Shown here piece after piece: positions 1-7,736 of a stretch of 64,000 nucleotides of DNA. A program made the position numbers and the translations under genes. The DNA is from Actinacidiphila acidipaludis (lineage in GTDB: Bacteria > Actinomycetota > Actinomycetes > Streptomycetales > Streptomycetaceae). Below the pieces are notes generated by a model, which was not told the origin of the DNA, ran no database searches, and saw only the letters and a list, made by a program, of their open reading frames with translations. Where the stretch lies: NCBI RefSeq assembly GCF_019890725.1, contig NZ_JAINZZ010000029.1:1-64000 (forward strand), written 5' to 3'. Within the stretch, counting starts at the first letter, position 1. Each line of letters begins with the position of its first letter.

Positions 1-32
1 GGTGAACGCGAGAGCGCGCCGGGCATCGAATA

Positions 33-65
33 CTGGATTGACTATTCCAGAAACCGCGCTACCTT
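33..65 (+). promoter_or_regulatory. promoter and operator of the first TetR gene
   Basis: A -35-like TTGACT (38-43) and a -10-like TACCTT (60-65) are separated by 16 nt. The -35 lies inside a dyad with arms CTGGA (33-37) and TCCAG (46-50). The 17-mer at 37-53 recurs with 14 of 17 matches at 711-727 before the SDR gene, which suggests that the TetR protein binds both sites. Binding is inferred. Confidence 0.5.
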
Positions 66-72
66 TGAGGGC

Positions 73-648
73 ATGGCACGCACCAGGGAGTTCGACATCG
101 ACCAGGCGGTGGATCGCGCCATGGACCTGTTCTGGCGCCGTGGCTACGCGGACACCTCCCTGCCCGACCTGCTGAAAGAGCTGTCGATAGGCAGTGGCAG
201 CTTCTACGCCGCCTTCGGGTCGAAGGAGCAGCTCTACGTCCGCTCCCTCGACCGGTACGTCTCCCTGCAGCGGCGCGACCTGGAGAACGCCCTCGACGCG
301 GAGGACGAGATCCGCCCCGCGGTGCGGAGACTGCTCGCTTCGCTGATCGAGGCGGACCTCGCCGATCCGGCGCGTGGCTGTCTGGTGGTCAACACCGCCA
401 CCCAGTGCGGCGACCGGGCTCTGGTGGAGGATCGCGTCGCCGCGGCGATCCGGCAGGTGGAGTCCCTCCTCGCGGGTGCGCTGGAGCGCGCGCGGGCGCG
501 CGGGGAACTGTCCGAGGACAAGGACCCGCGGGGGCTGGCCAGGTTCCTCACCACCTTCGTCCAGGGTGTCCGGGTCGTCGGCCAGGCGCGCGTGGGGCGG
601 GATTTCGTGGACGACGCACTGTCCACGGCGATGCGCGTCCTGGACTGA
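73..648 (+). CDS. TetR/AcrR family transcriptional regulator
   Basis: The 191-aa protein has the normal TetR length. An N-terminal HTH (about residues 8-55) contains FWRRGYADTSLPDLLKEL followed by GSGSFYAAFGSKEQLY, the typical turn and recognition helix of this family. The C-terminal half is a helical ligand and dimer domain. It lies 89 nt upstream of a co-oriented SDR gene. A near-identical 17-bp element precedes both genes, so the likely role is ligand-relieved repression of itself and the reductase. The start follows a weak purine stretch (gaggg). The ligand cannot be told from sequence. Confidence 0.93.
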   Translation: MARTREFDIDQAVDRAMDLFWRRGYADTSLPDLLKELSIGSGSFYAAFGSKEQLYVRSLDRYVSLQRRDLENALDAEDEIRPAVRRLLASLIEADLADPARGCLVVNTATQCGDRALVEDRVAAAIRQVESLLAGALERARARGELSEDKDPRGLARFLTTFVQGVRVVGQARVGRDFVDDALSTAMRVLD

Positions 649-710
649 ACTCCTGCGGGCCTCGTGGCGTCGCCTCGCATGAAGTCCGTTTTGTCGTACC
701 GTAATTATGT

Positions 711-727
711 ATTGATCAATCCAGAAA
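711..727 (+). promoter_or_regulatory. putative TetR operator before the SDR gene
   Basis: ATTGATCAAT (711-720) is a perfect 10-bp palindrome followed by CCAGAAA. The 17-mer matches 37-53 at 14 of 17 positions. It ends 10 nt before the ATG, so bound protein would block initiation or elongation. Binding by the adjacent TetR protein is inferred. Confidence 0.45.
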
Positions 728-737
728 GTAGGCCGTC

Positions 738-1532
738 ATGGAGCTGCACCTCAAGGACAAGGTCGCCGTCGTCACCGGGGCGAGCAAGGGCATCGGTCTG
801 GCCGTGGTCGAGAGGCTGGCCGCAGAGGGCGTGAAGGTGGTGGCCGGCAGCCGCACGTCGACGCCCGAACTGGACGCCCTGGCAGCCGCCCACGACGTCA
901 CGATCGTGTCCGTGGACCTGTCCACGGCCCAGGGTGCCGAGGACCTCGTCCGGCGGGCCGTCGAGCGTCACCGGCACCTGGACATCCTCGTCAACAACGT
1001 CGGCGCCGCCGAGCCCCGCGACAGCTTTCTCCATGTCAGCGACGCCGAGTGGCAGCGGATCTTCGACCTGACCTTCTTCAGTGCCGTACGGGCGAGTCGC
1101 GCGGCGCTGCCGCACATGGTCGCCGCCGGCGGAGCGGCCATCGTCAACATCAGCTCGATCAACGCCCGGCTGCCGTTCCCCATGGTGGTCGACTACTCGG
1201 CGGCCAAGGCCGCGCTGACGAACCTGAACAAGTCCCTGTCGGAGGAGTTCGCGCCCCAGGGCGTCCGGGTCAACGCGATCGCTCCCGGACCGGTCCGCAC
1301 CCCCTTCTGGACCGCGCCGGGCGGCTTCGCCGACGCCACCGCCGCGGCCGCCGGCACCACCGCGCAGGAAGCGCTCGACGTTGTCGTGCCGCAGAACATG
1401 GGCATCAGCTCGGGCCGGGTCAGCGAGCCGCACGAGATCGCCGACCTCGCCGTGTTCCTCGCCTCGCCCGTCGCCGCCAACATCACGGGAACGGAGACCC
1501 TCGTCGACGGCGGCCAGACCAAGACGCTCTGA
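738..1532 (+). CDS. SDR family oxidoreductase
   Basis: This is a 264-aa classical short-chain dehydrogenase/reductase. It has the cofactor motif TGASKGIG (residues 13-20), the NNVG motif (86-89), Ser140 in NISS, and the catalytic Tyr153 and Lys157 in YSAAK. The C-terminal TETLVDGGQ segment is typical of the family. The NAD(P)H preference and substrate cannot be assigned. It is paired with the upstream TetR gene, with which it shares an operator-like sequence, and it is followed by a strong hairpin. The gene therefore probably forms a self-contained inducible unit. Confidence 0.92.
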   Translation: MELHLKDKVAVVTGASKGIGLAVVERLAAEGVKVVAGSRTSTPELDALAAAHDVTIVSVDLSTAQGAEDLVRRAVERHRHLDILVNNVGAAEPRDSFLHVSDAEWQRIFDLTFFSAVRASRAALPHMVAAGGAAIVNISSINARLPFPMVVDYSAAKAALTNLNKSLSEEFAPQGVRVNAIAPGPVRTPFWTAPGGFADATAAAAGTTAQEALDVVVPQNMGISSGRVSEPHEIADLAVFLASPVAANITGTETLVDGGQTKTL

Positions 1533-1540
1533 CACCTCGA

Positions 1541-1587
1541 GGACGGCGTCCCGCCTCGGCCCTGCGGCGCGAGGCGGGGCGCCGTCC
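1541..1587 (+). terminator. rho-independent-like hairpin after the SDR gene
   Basis: An 18-nt arm (1541-1558) pairs with 1570-1587 with a single G.U pair and an 11-nt loop. A short ttc follows rather than a long U-run, as is common in Streptomyces. It separates the SDR gene from the next operon. Confidence 0.7.
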
Positions 1588-1650
1588 TTCGGTGGGGACG
1601 GGCACCGCGGCCGGTCCCTCGCCCGGCCGTGCACCCAAATACTTGGCTAG

Positions 1651-1690
1651 CCACATAATGAGTGCTACGTTTATGTGGTCGGCCACATAA
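1651..1690 (+). promoter_or_regulatory. triplicated CCACATAA operator, probable MarR site
   Basis: CCACATAA occurs at 1651-1658 and 1683-1690 and inverted as TTATGTGG at 1671-1678. The last two form a perfect 8-bp dyad with a TCGG spacer (1671-1690). The site ends 40 nt before the quinone reductase start. The third gene of that operon encodes a MarR protein, so autoregulated repression is the natural inference. Confidence 0.55.
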
Positions 1691-1730
1691 TGCGGTCGCC
1701 GGTTGAAACCCACCGAAGGAGACAGCAGTC

Positions 1731-2645
1731 ATGAAGGCCATCGTTTTCGACGCGTTCGGCGGCACCGAGGTCCTGCACGAGGCGGAGACCGAGATCCCCG
1801 AGCCCGGCCCCGGTCAGGTCCGCGTCCGGGTGCGGGCGATCGGGGTCAACCCCGTGGACGGGAAGATCCGCTCCGGGATCATGGAGGCGATCTTCCCGAC
1901 GACCCTGCCCGCCGTTCCCGGCGGGGAGATCGCCGGGGTCGTCGACGCCCTCGGTGACGGTGTCGATGCGCTGAAGGTGGGTGACGAGGTGCTCGGCTGG
2001 TCCGACACCGGTGCCTACGCCGAGTACGCCCTGGCCCCCGCGGCCGTCCTCGCCCCCAAGCCCGCGGGCCTGGACTGGACGCACGCGGCCGCACTGCCGG
2101 TGGCCGGTGACGGTGCCGACCGGGTCCTGGACCTGCTGGACGTCAGGGCCGGCGAGACCCTGCTGATCCACGGCGCGTCCGGCGCGCTCGGCACCATCGC
2201 GGTCCAGCTCGCGGTCGCTCGCGGCGCCCACGTCATCGGCACCGCCGGTCGCGCCAACCAGGACTACGTCGCCTCGCTCGGCGCGACGCCGCTGATCTAC
2301 GGGGAGGGCCTGGTCGAGCGGGTCCGGGCGGTCGCCCCCGACGGTGTGGACGCGGTGTTCGACGCCGCGGGCAAGGGGGCGCTGGAGGACTCCATCACCC
2401 TGCGGGGCGGCACCGAACGGATCGTCACCACCGCCGACTTCAGGGCTCGCGAACTCGGCGTCGTGTTCGCCGAGGGCCCGCAGCGCCGTTCGGCGGCCCG
2501 GCTGGCCGAACTCGCCCAACAGGCGGCGGACGGCACGCTGGTGACCACGGTCGGCGCGACCTATCCGCTCGCGGAGGCCGCGAAGGCCCAGCAGGCCAGC
2601 GACGCCGGTCACAACCGCGGAAAGCTCGTCCTCACCGTCGGCTGA
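1731..2645 (+). CDS. zinc-free NADPH:quinone reductase, MDR superfamily
   Basis: The 304-aa protein belongs to the medium-chain dehydrogenase/reductase superfamily. An N-terminal GroES-like part (FGGTEVLHEAE, GVNPVDGKIRSG) is followed by a Rossmann domain with the nucleotide-binding segment LIHGASGALGTIAVQLA near residues 144-160. The Cys/His cluster of zinc alcohol dehydrogenases is absent, which fits the quinone oxidoreductase/enoyl reductase branch. It is the first gene of an operon with an Old Yellow Enzyme and a MarR regulator. The start follows aaggagaca. A role in reducing quinones or enones is inferred from the family and neighbours. Confidence 0.9.
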   Translation: MKAIVFDAFGGTEVLHEAETEIPEPGPGQVRVRVRAIGVNPVDGKIRSGIMEAIFPTTLPAVPGGEIAGVVDALGDGVDALKVGDEVLGWSDTGAYAEYALAPAAVLAPKPAGLDWTHAAALPVAGDGADRVLDLLDVRAGETLLIHGASGALGTIAVQLAVARGAHVIGTAGRANQDYVASLGATPLIYGEGLVERVRAVAPDGVDAVFDAAGKGALEDSITLRGGTERIVTTADFRARELGVVFAEGPQRRSAARLAELAQQAADGTLVTTVGATYPLAEAAKAQQASDAGHNRGKLVLTVG

Positions 2646-2808
2646 TGTCCCCGCGCAAGGGCGGGGCCCCGCCTGGTGCGGGGCCGGCCCTGCCCTGCTC
2701 ACCAGCAGCCGACTCGCACGGACCCGCCTCCGCACGCACCGGTCGCTCCCCCCGGACCGGCCCTTCCCGCTTCCGTACCGAATCACGCACCTACATAAGG
2801 ACGTTGCC
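2646..2808 (+). other. intercistronic spacer with GC-rich palindrome
   Basis: This is a 163-nt gap inside the quinone reductase/OYE/MarR operon. It contains the perfect 14-bp palindrome ggcggggccccgcc (2660-2673) close after the stop codon. This could be a partial terminator or mRNA processing site that lowers expression of the distal genes. No small ORF with a good ribosome site is apparent. Confidence 0.35.
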
Positions 2809-3885
2809 ATGCCCACCGACGATCTGACCCCTCTGTGGCAGCCCATCCAGGCGGGGGACATCCGCCTGCCGCACCGGCTCGTCATGGCCCCCATGACGCG
2901 CAACCGCAGCACCACCGAAGGCGTTCCGACGGAACTCAACGCCGAGTACTACGCCCAGCGCGCCTCGAACGCCCTGATCATCACCGAGGGCACCCAGCCG
3001 TCGGCGGACGGCCAGGGCTACCTGCTGACCCCCGGTATCCACACCGCGGAGCAGGTCGCCGGGTGGCGCAAGGTCACCGACGCCGTGCACGCCGCGGGCG
3101 GACGGGTCGTCGTGCAGCTGATGCACGTCGGGCGCATCGCCCACCCCGGCAACACCCCGCACGGACGGCAGCCGGTCGCGCCGTCCGCGGTGCGGCCCGC
3201 GGGCGTGATGTTCACCGCGTCCGGGCCGCAGGAGATGCCGCGGCCCCGGGCACTGTCCGCCCTGGAGATCACCGCGACGGTTGCGGACTTCCGGCGCGCG
3301 GCCGCCGGCGCGGTCGCGGCGGGCGCGGACGGCGTGGAGATCCACGGCGCCAACGGTTATCTCGTCCACCAGTTCCTGTCCTCCAACGCCAACCGGCGCA
3401 CCGACGGCTACGGCGGACCGGTCGAGAACCGCATCCGCTTCGCCGTCGAGGTCGCGGCGGCCGTCGCCGACGAGATCGGCCCGGGGCGCACCGGCCTGCG
3501 CCTGTCGCCCGGCAACCCTTACAACGACATCCGCGAGGACGACACACACCAGCTGTACCCGGCGTTGCTGCGCGCCCTCGCACCGCTGGACCTCGCCTAT
3601 CTCCACCTGGTCCACACCGGCGACGAGGCACTGCTGGACACGCTGCGGTCGCTGTGGCCCACGGCGCTCGTGCTCAACCGCGCGGGCGCCGGCCTGCCGG
3701 CGCGCGCCAAGGACGTCTCCGACGGCCGGGCCGACATCGTCTCCGTGGGCGCGCTCGCACTGGCCAACCCCGACCTGGTCGAACGGGTACGCTCTGGGGC
3801 GCCGCTGAACGCGCCCGACCCGGCCACCTTCTACGGCGGCGGTGAAACCGGGTACACCGACTACCCGACCCGCGGCCGTGCCTGA
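2809..3885 (+). CDS. Old Yellow Enzyme family alkene reductase
   Basis: The 358-aa length fits FMN-dependent NADPH ene-reductases of the NemA/OYE class. The order of motifs is typical: LVMAPMTRNRS at the N-terminus, YYAQRAS, VVVQLMHVGRIAH, then the substrate-binding HGANGYLVHQFLS, RTDGYGG, and the C-terminal FYGGGETGYTDYP. The His and Asn of HGAN are the usual carbonyl-binding pair. The family reduces activated C=C bonds, nitro compounds or N-ethylmaleimide with FMN. The start follows acataagga. It lies 9 nt before the MarR gene, so the two are almost certainly co-transcribed. Confidence 0.95.
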   Translation: MPTDDLTPLWQPIQAGDIRLPHRLVMAPMTRNRSTTEGVPTELNAEYYAQRASNALIITEGTQPSADGQGYLLTPGIHTAEQVAGWRKVTDAVHAAGGRVVVQLMHVGRIAHPGNTPHGRQPVAPSAVRPAGVMFTASGPQEMPRPRALSALEITATVADFRRAAAGAVAAGADGVEIHGANGYLVHQFLSSNANRRTDGYGGPVENRIRFAVEVAAAVADEIGPGRTGLRLSPGNPYNDIREDDTHQLYPALLRALAPLDLAYLHLVHTGDEALLDTLRSLWPTALVLNRAGAGLPARAKDVSDGRADIVSVGALALANPDLVERVRSGAPLNAPDPATFYGGGETGYTDYPTRGRA

Positions 3886-3894
3886 GGAGATGCG

Positions 3895-4377
3895 ATGACC
3901 GACCCTGCCTCCAGGCCCCCCGGCACGGCGCGCGACGGACGCCTCAGCTACGCCGTCTTCCAGCTCGCCCGCGCCCACCGCGGTCACGCGGCGGCCATGC
4001 TCCGCGCCATGAACCTGCACCCCGGGCAGGAACTGCTCCTCATGCAGCTCTACGACCGCGACGGCCAGACCCAGTCCGAACTCCTCGACAGCGTCGGCCT
4101 CGACCACTCCACCGTCTCCAAGTCCCTGCGCCGCATGCAGGAGGCCGGACTCCTCACTCGCGAACCGGCCGACCACGACCGGCGGGTCATGGTCGTCCGC
4201 CTCACCGACGCCGGACGCGCCCTGCGTGAGCCGATCGCCGCCATGTGGCGCACCCTGGAGGACATCTCCGTCCACGACCTGACGGCCGAGCAGATCGAGA
4301 CGTTCACGGCGACCGCCCACGCGATCGAGCAGTCGATCAAGAAGCACGGCCGTCCGACGCCACCGGCGGCCGACTGA
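3895..4377 (+). CDS. MarR family transcriptional regulator
   Basis: The 160-aa protein carries a winged-helix domain. Visible elements are the helix LHPGQELLLMQLYDRDGQTQSELLDSV cut by the recognition helix HSTVSKSLRRMQEAGL and the wing PADHDRRVMVVRLTDAGRAL. The first coding base is 9 nt after the OYE stop, with gaggaga as ribosome site. As the last gene of the operon it probably represses its own promoter through the CCACATAA dyad at 1671-1690. Many MarR proteins with OYE or quinone reductase partners sense oxidants or electrophiles. No conserved redox cysteine is visible here, so the inducer is unknown. Confidence 0.92.
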   Translation: MTDPASRPPGTARDGRLSYAVFQLARAHRGHAAAMLRAMNLHPGQELLLMQLYDRDGQTQSELLDSVGLDHSTVSKSLRRMQEAGLLTREPADHDRRVMVVRLTDAGRALREPIAAMWRTLEDISVHDLTAEQIETFTATAHAIEQSIKKHGRPTPPAAD

Positions 4378-4427
4378 GGGCGCCGTCGTCGTGGGCGGCG
4401 AGCGGGGGAGGAGGGTGACGCCGGCGT

Positions 4428-6245
4428 TCAGGGCGCGCCGACCGAGTACAGCATCAAGTACGTTCCGTAGCAGGCGGAGAGCGTGCCGATGCCGGCCAGG
4501 ACCGCGAACCGTGTCAGGTGGTCGCGGGCCCGGGACAACGCCTTGGCGACCGGGATCAGCAGAGGGAAGGCCGGGAGCAGGAAGCGTCCCCGGGACGACC
4601 AGTGCGCCGTGTCGCCCAGCGCGACGACGGTGACGATCAGGCTGTAGACCACCAGGGCCAGTGGCTGTCGCTGGCCGATCGTCACCACCAGCAGCGCGAT
4701 GGCCGCGACGAGCAGCACGGCGGTGACCGGGAAGAAGAGGTTGACCGGCGTGCCGTGGGTGAACAGCTTGCGAAACCCCTCGGCGGTCCGGAGCCCGAAG
4801 TCGAAGCGCGAGTTCCACATGCGCTGGATGCGGAAGTACGCCCGCCAGTCGTGCATCCTCCAGCCCGTCCACGCGATGAAGCCCAGCCAGCCCAGGGGAG
4901 CGGCGATGAACGCGGCGACCGGCCTCCACAGCCGCGCCGGTGCGGGCTCGGCCGTCGGCCCGGCGGGGGAGGGCGCGCCGGGTACCGCTGCCGAGGGTCG
5001 GCCACGGCAGCGCCGTACGACCTCGCGGCAGGCCTCCGCCATGACCGCGGCCGCCACCGCGGCCCCGACCGGGCGGGTCAGCCCGGCCGCCACCGACAGC
5101 GCCGCGGCCGGCAACCAGTGGCGTTTCAGGACCGCCAGCAGCGCCCAGGCGGCCAGTGCCGTGAACGCGGACTCGCTGTACCCGGCGGTCTCCACCACGG
5201 CCACCGGCGCGATGCCCCACAGCACCGTCGTCAGCACGGCCACCCGACGGCCGTAACACAGCGCCGTCACCGCGTGGATGCCCCAGGCCGCGACCAGGGC
5301 GCAGGCGCAGGCCACCAGCAGCGCGGCCCCGCCCCAGCCCACCCCGGGCAGCACGGTGTGAGCGCCCCGGAGCAGGAGGGGATACACCGGGAAGAACGCC
5401 AGGTTGCTGCGTGGGGAGGGGTGCCCGACCCCCATGTGCGGGTGGAAGGAGTGGTCGTAGCCGTGCCGGGCGATCCCGATGTACCAGACGGCGTCCCAGC
5501 GCACGGCGAGGCGGTGGACGGTGTGGCCGGGGGACCCGGGGCTGAGCAGCAGCAGTCCCATCAGGCTGACGGTCCGCGCGGCGATGAACAGCAGGATGCC
5601 GGGCATCGCGGACCGCAGGGACGCGCGCACGTCGTCCAGGACGGATCCGGCTGCCAGGTCCGTGCCCGGCGACCCCCGTACGGAGACCCGCTCGCGGACA
5701 GCCGCGACGCGGCTTGCCCGCCGTCCGGCGCTGCCTTGTCCCGTATCGCCTCGTCCCGTACCGCCGGCTCCCGCGCCGCCTCGTCTCGCGCCGGACGGTT
5801 CGGGGACCACGCGGAAGACCCACGTCCGGTAGGACCAGAAGCGGAACAGCGTCGCGAGGGCGATCCCGGAGAACTTGAAGACGTTGCTCTGCAGCGGGGA
5901 GTCCCAGCCGAAGCCGTATGTCGCGAGGGCGAGCACGCCGTTCTCGATCAGCAGCCCGATGGCGCTGAACACCAGGAAGAGCCCCATCTCGCGCGGGCAG
6001 CAGCTCTTGTCCCGGTCCTTGTAGGCGAAGTAGCGGAAGCCCACGTAGTTGAAGACGATCGACACGACGGTGGCGATGACGCTCGCCGGCACGACGGCGA
6101 TCGACGTGGCGTGCCGGACGAGATTGAAGGTCAGCAGGTTCACCGCCACGCCGGCGCCGCCCACGACCGCGAACTTCGTCACTTCCCGCGCGAGGGGGCT
6201 CGAAGCCGCTGTGCTCAGCTCGGCACGCCTGTCTCGTACAGACAT
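4428..6245 (-). CDS. GtrA-like flippase domain fused to PIG-V-like mannosyltransferase
   Basis: This 605-aa membrane protein is a fusion. Residues about 20-150 form a four-helix GtrA-like domain (FAVVGGAGVAVNLLTFNLV, VFNYVGFRYFAY, FRFWSYRTWVF). A Gly/Arg/Ala-rich linker (about 150-200) follows. The remainder is a multi-spanning PIG-V/GT-C-like glycosyltransferase with the RWDAVWYIGIARHGYD signature, NLAFFPVYPLL and ETAGYSES. GT-C enzymes use polyprenyl-phosphate sugars, and GtrA proteins are thought to flip such lipids, so the fusion may couple supply and transfer. The ATG lies 16 nt after a short leader ORF and has only a weak own ribosome site. Convergent with the MarR gene. Confidence 0.85.
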   Translation of the reverse strand: MSVRDRRAELSTAASSPLAREVTKFAVVGGAGVAVNLLTFNLVRHATSIAVVPASVIATVVSIVFNYVGFRYFAYKDRDKSCCPREMGLFLVFSAIGLLIENGVLALATYGFGWDSPLQSNVFKFSGIALATLFRFWSYRTWVFRVVPEPSGARRGGAGAGGTGRGDTGQGSAGRRASRVAAVRERVSVRGSPGTDLAAGSVLDDVRASLRSAMPGILLFIAARTVSLMGLLLLSPGSPGHTVHRLAVRWDAVWYIGIARHGYDHSFHPHMGVGHPSPRSNLAFFPVYPLLLRGAHTVLPGVGWGGAALLVACACALVAAWGIHAVTALCYGRRVAVLTTVLWGIAPVAVVETAGYSESAFTALAAWALLAVLKRHWLPAAALSVAAGLTRPVGAAVAAAVMAEACREVVRRCRGRPSAAVPGAPSPAGPTAEPAPARLWRPVAAFIAAPLGWLGFIAWTGWRMHDWRAYFRIQRMWNSRFDFGLRTAEGFRKLFTHGTPVNLFFPVTAVLLVAAIALLVVTIGQRQPLALVVYSLIVTVVALGDTAHWSSRGRFLLPAFPLLIPVAKALSRARDHLTRFAVLAGIGTLSACYGTYLMLYSVGAP

Positions 6246-6261
6246 GGAGACGTTCCCGTGG

Positions 6262-6330
6262 CTAGCCGGCCGGCGTCAGGACGCCGCGGTTCGCGGGGAT
6301 GCCGCGGATCCGGTTTCGGGTCAGCGTCAT
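6262..6330 (-). CDS. 22-codon leader ORF before the GtrA/PIG-V-like gene
   Basis: An ATG at 6330 is preceded by the very strong ribosome site ggaggagag at ideal spacing, and the frame stays open for 22 codons to a TAG at 6264-6262. The peptide is basic, begins MTLTRNRIRG and ends GVLTPAG. It has no cysteine and no hydrophobic segment. Only 16 nt separate it from the long gene's ATG, which has a poor ribosome site, so translational coupling is likely. It could be an attenuation leader or simply a translation-enhancing minicistron. Function is unknown. Confidence 0.5.
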   Translation of the reverse strand: MTLTRNRIRGIPANRGVLTPAG

Positions 6331-6588
6331 GTCCTCTCCTCCTTTTCCACTGCGGGAAGAGCATGCGCGGTCGCGCAGGATGTGTGTCGGGGAGATGAGG
6401 GGGGCCGGCCGGACGGCACCGGAGGGGGCAGTGCCGCGCTACTGCCGGTGCGGCTCAGGCCATCAGTTCGAGGGTGGCAGTGCCCGGCCGTTCGCGCATG
6501 TCCTGGCACCGCAACCGCGCCGTCCATGCCTGGCAAGGCTGGGAAACCGGCTGGTCACCGTGGGGGCGAGGACGCGGCAGCACACGGT

Positions 6589-7560
6589 TCAGCCGGCCCC
6601 GGCGTGGACGACGGTGGCAACGAAGAACGTCAGCACGAAGAGGGCGATCACCGCGATCACGGTGAGAGGCGGCCGCTGGAGCTCCGATTCACCGTCGACG
6701 GGGAGTATCGGCTCCTGACCCGGCAGGGTGCCGGGGGCCAGCGGGGCCCGCCGGCCGTGGCAGGCGGGGCAGGGCCGGGCGGGGAAGGAGACCCGGACGT
6801 TGCGGCTGCTCAGGCCGGAGGTGGGGAAGGCCGCGCGGACGGCGGGTGAGGTGGGGGTCAGGCCGTGGAGGTAGACGGCGTTGGTCTGCGGGTCGAGGCT
6901 CACCGACCCCTCGTCGTCGGGATGCGCCAGCGCGCGGACGATCTGGGCCGTCGCCAGAACGACCAGCTGGATGTCCACCCGGGCGCCGCGCGCGGCCTGG
7001 GCGTCCGACGCCGACTCACGGAACGCCGCCGCGCACTCGTAGCAGGGCGTGCGCCCGCCCGGCAGCACCCACAGGATCTCGCCGACCTCGGCGTCGCGGA
7101 TGCGCCGGTCGACCCAGACCGCCGGATACACCGCGGGGACGCCGGCGGCGAGCGCCACACGGTTGACGTGGCGCTGGCAGGCGATGGAGTCCGTCGCGGC
7201 CACCACCACGTCGAACGCCGCGACCAGCGCCCGCTGCTCGCCCTCGGGGATCGCCAGGAAGTCACGGTCCAGACCGGTGATGGCGCAGGGCGGGAAGTCG
7301 CGGCCGATACTCTCCGCGAGTGCCGTGGCCTTCGGCCGCCCGACGGCCCGGGCGCCGAGCGGATGGCGGACCAGGTTCTCCACCGCGAGGGTGTCGGGGT
7401 CGACCAGGCACAGGGGGCTGAACCCGATCCGGGCCAGTTCCTCGGCCAGGAAGCCGCCCACGGCACCGGCGCCGACGATGAGGGCCGAACCGCTGCGCCG
7501 AGGGTGCCGCGCCCAGACGCGGTTCTCGGTCCATCGGCCGTCGGCCCGTTGCCCGGTCAA
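6589..7560 (-). CDS. ThiF/MoeB/E1-like adenylyltransferase with C-terminal membrane anchor
   Basis: The 323-aa protein has a ThiF-type nucleotide-binding fold near the N-terminus: LIVGAGAVGGFLAEELARIG, the acidic strand LVDPDTLAVENLVRH, the RPKATALAESI basic motif and VVVAATDS. Two CxxC pairs (PCYEC near 180 and PCPAC near 270) should form the structural zinc site. A hydrophobic segment (LTVIAVIALFVLTFFVATVV) ends the protein, which is unusual for this family. These enzymes adenylate the C-terminus of a small protein or peptide. The TTG start overlaps the stop of a 59-aa ORF, the obvious candidate partner. A catalytic cysteine could not be identified with confidence. Confidence 0.85.
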   Translation of the reverse strand: MTGQRADGRWTENRVWARHPRRSGSALIVGAGAVGGFLAEELARIGFSPLCLVDPDTLAVENLVRHPLGARAVGRPKATALAESIGRDFPPCAITGLDRDFLAIPEGEQRALVAAFDVVVAATDSIACQRHVNRVALAAGVPAVYPAVWVDRRIRDAEVGEILWVLPGGRTPCYECAAAFRESASDAQAARGARVDIQLVVLATAQIVRALAHPDDEGSVSLDPQTNAVYLHGLTPTSPAVRAAFPTSGLSSRNVRVSFPARPCPACHGRRAPLAPGTLPGQEPILPVDGESELQRPPLTVIAVIALFVLTFFVATVVHAGAG

Positions 7561-7736
7561 TCAAAGATCCAGCGCGCCACGCGCACCGATGCCGGCTGGT
7601 CCTCCTGATCCGGATCGTCGTGCCCGTCCGGCTTCAGCTCCCCGGTGTCGGCGTCGAGGTACCACGGGCGTTCGACGTCCCGTGTCTCCTCCTGGGACAG
7701 TTCCGCCCTCTGCACGGTCTGCGGTGCAGCACCCAT
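7557..7736 (-). CDS. small acidic protein (59 aa) translationally coupled to the ThiF-like enzyme
   Basis: ATG at 7736-7734 has the ribosome site aagaggtg seven bases upstream. The frame runs 59 codons and its TGA (7559-7557) overlaps the TTG start of the adenylyltransferase gene. The product is strongly acidic, begins MGAAPQTVQRAELSQEE, carries ERPWYLDADTGELKPDG, and ends VRVARWIFD. It has no signal peptide, membrane segment or cysteine. I do not recognise the family. Because ThiF-like enzymes activate protein or peptide C-termini, this could be a substrate or a ubiquitin-like/RiPP-like precursor, but it lacks a terminal Gly-Gly. It could also be an accessory subunit. Coding status is well supported and function is not. 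Confidence 0.65.
   Translation of the reverse strand: MGAAPQTVQRAELSQEETRDVERPWYLDADTGELKPDGHDDPDQEDQPASVRVARWIFD

Noticed and set aside
2791..5823. Very long minus-strand ORF (1010 aa) across the OYE/MarR genes
   Set aside because: It is antisense to clear OYE and MarR genes and shares bases with the GtrA/PIG-V-like gene in another frame. Composition is Arg/Gly/Pro-rich without motifs, a usual shadow in very GC-rich DNA.
4518..6398. 626-aa plus-strand ORF opposite the GtrA/PIG-V-like gene
   Set aside because: Antisense shadow with no domain; the minus strand has convincing membrane helices and family motifs.
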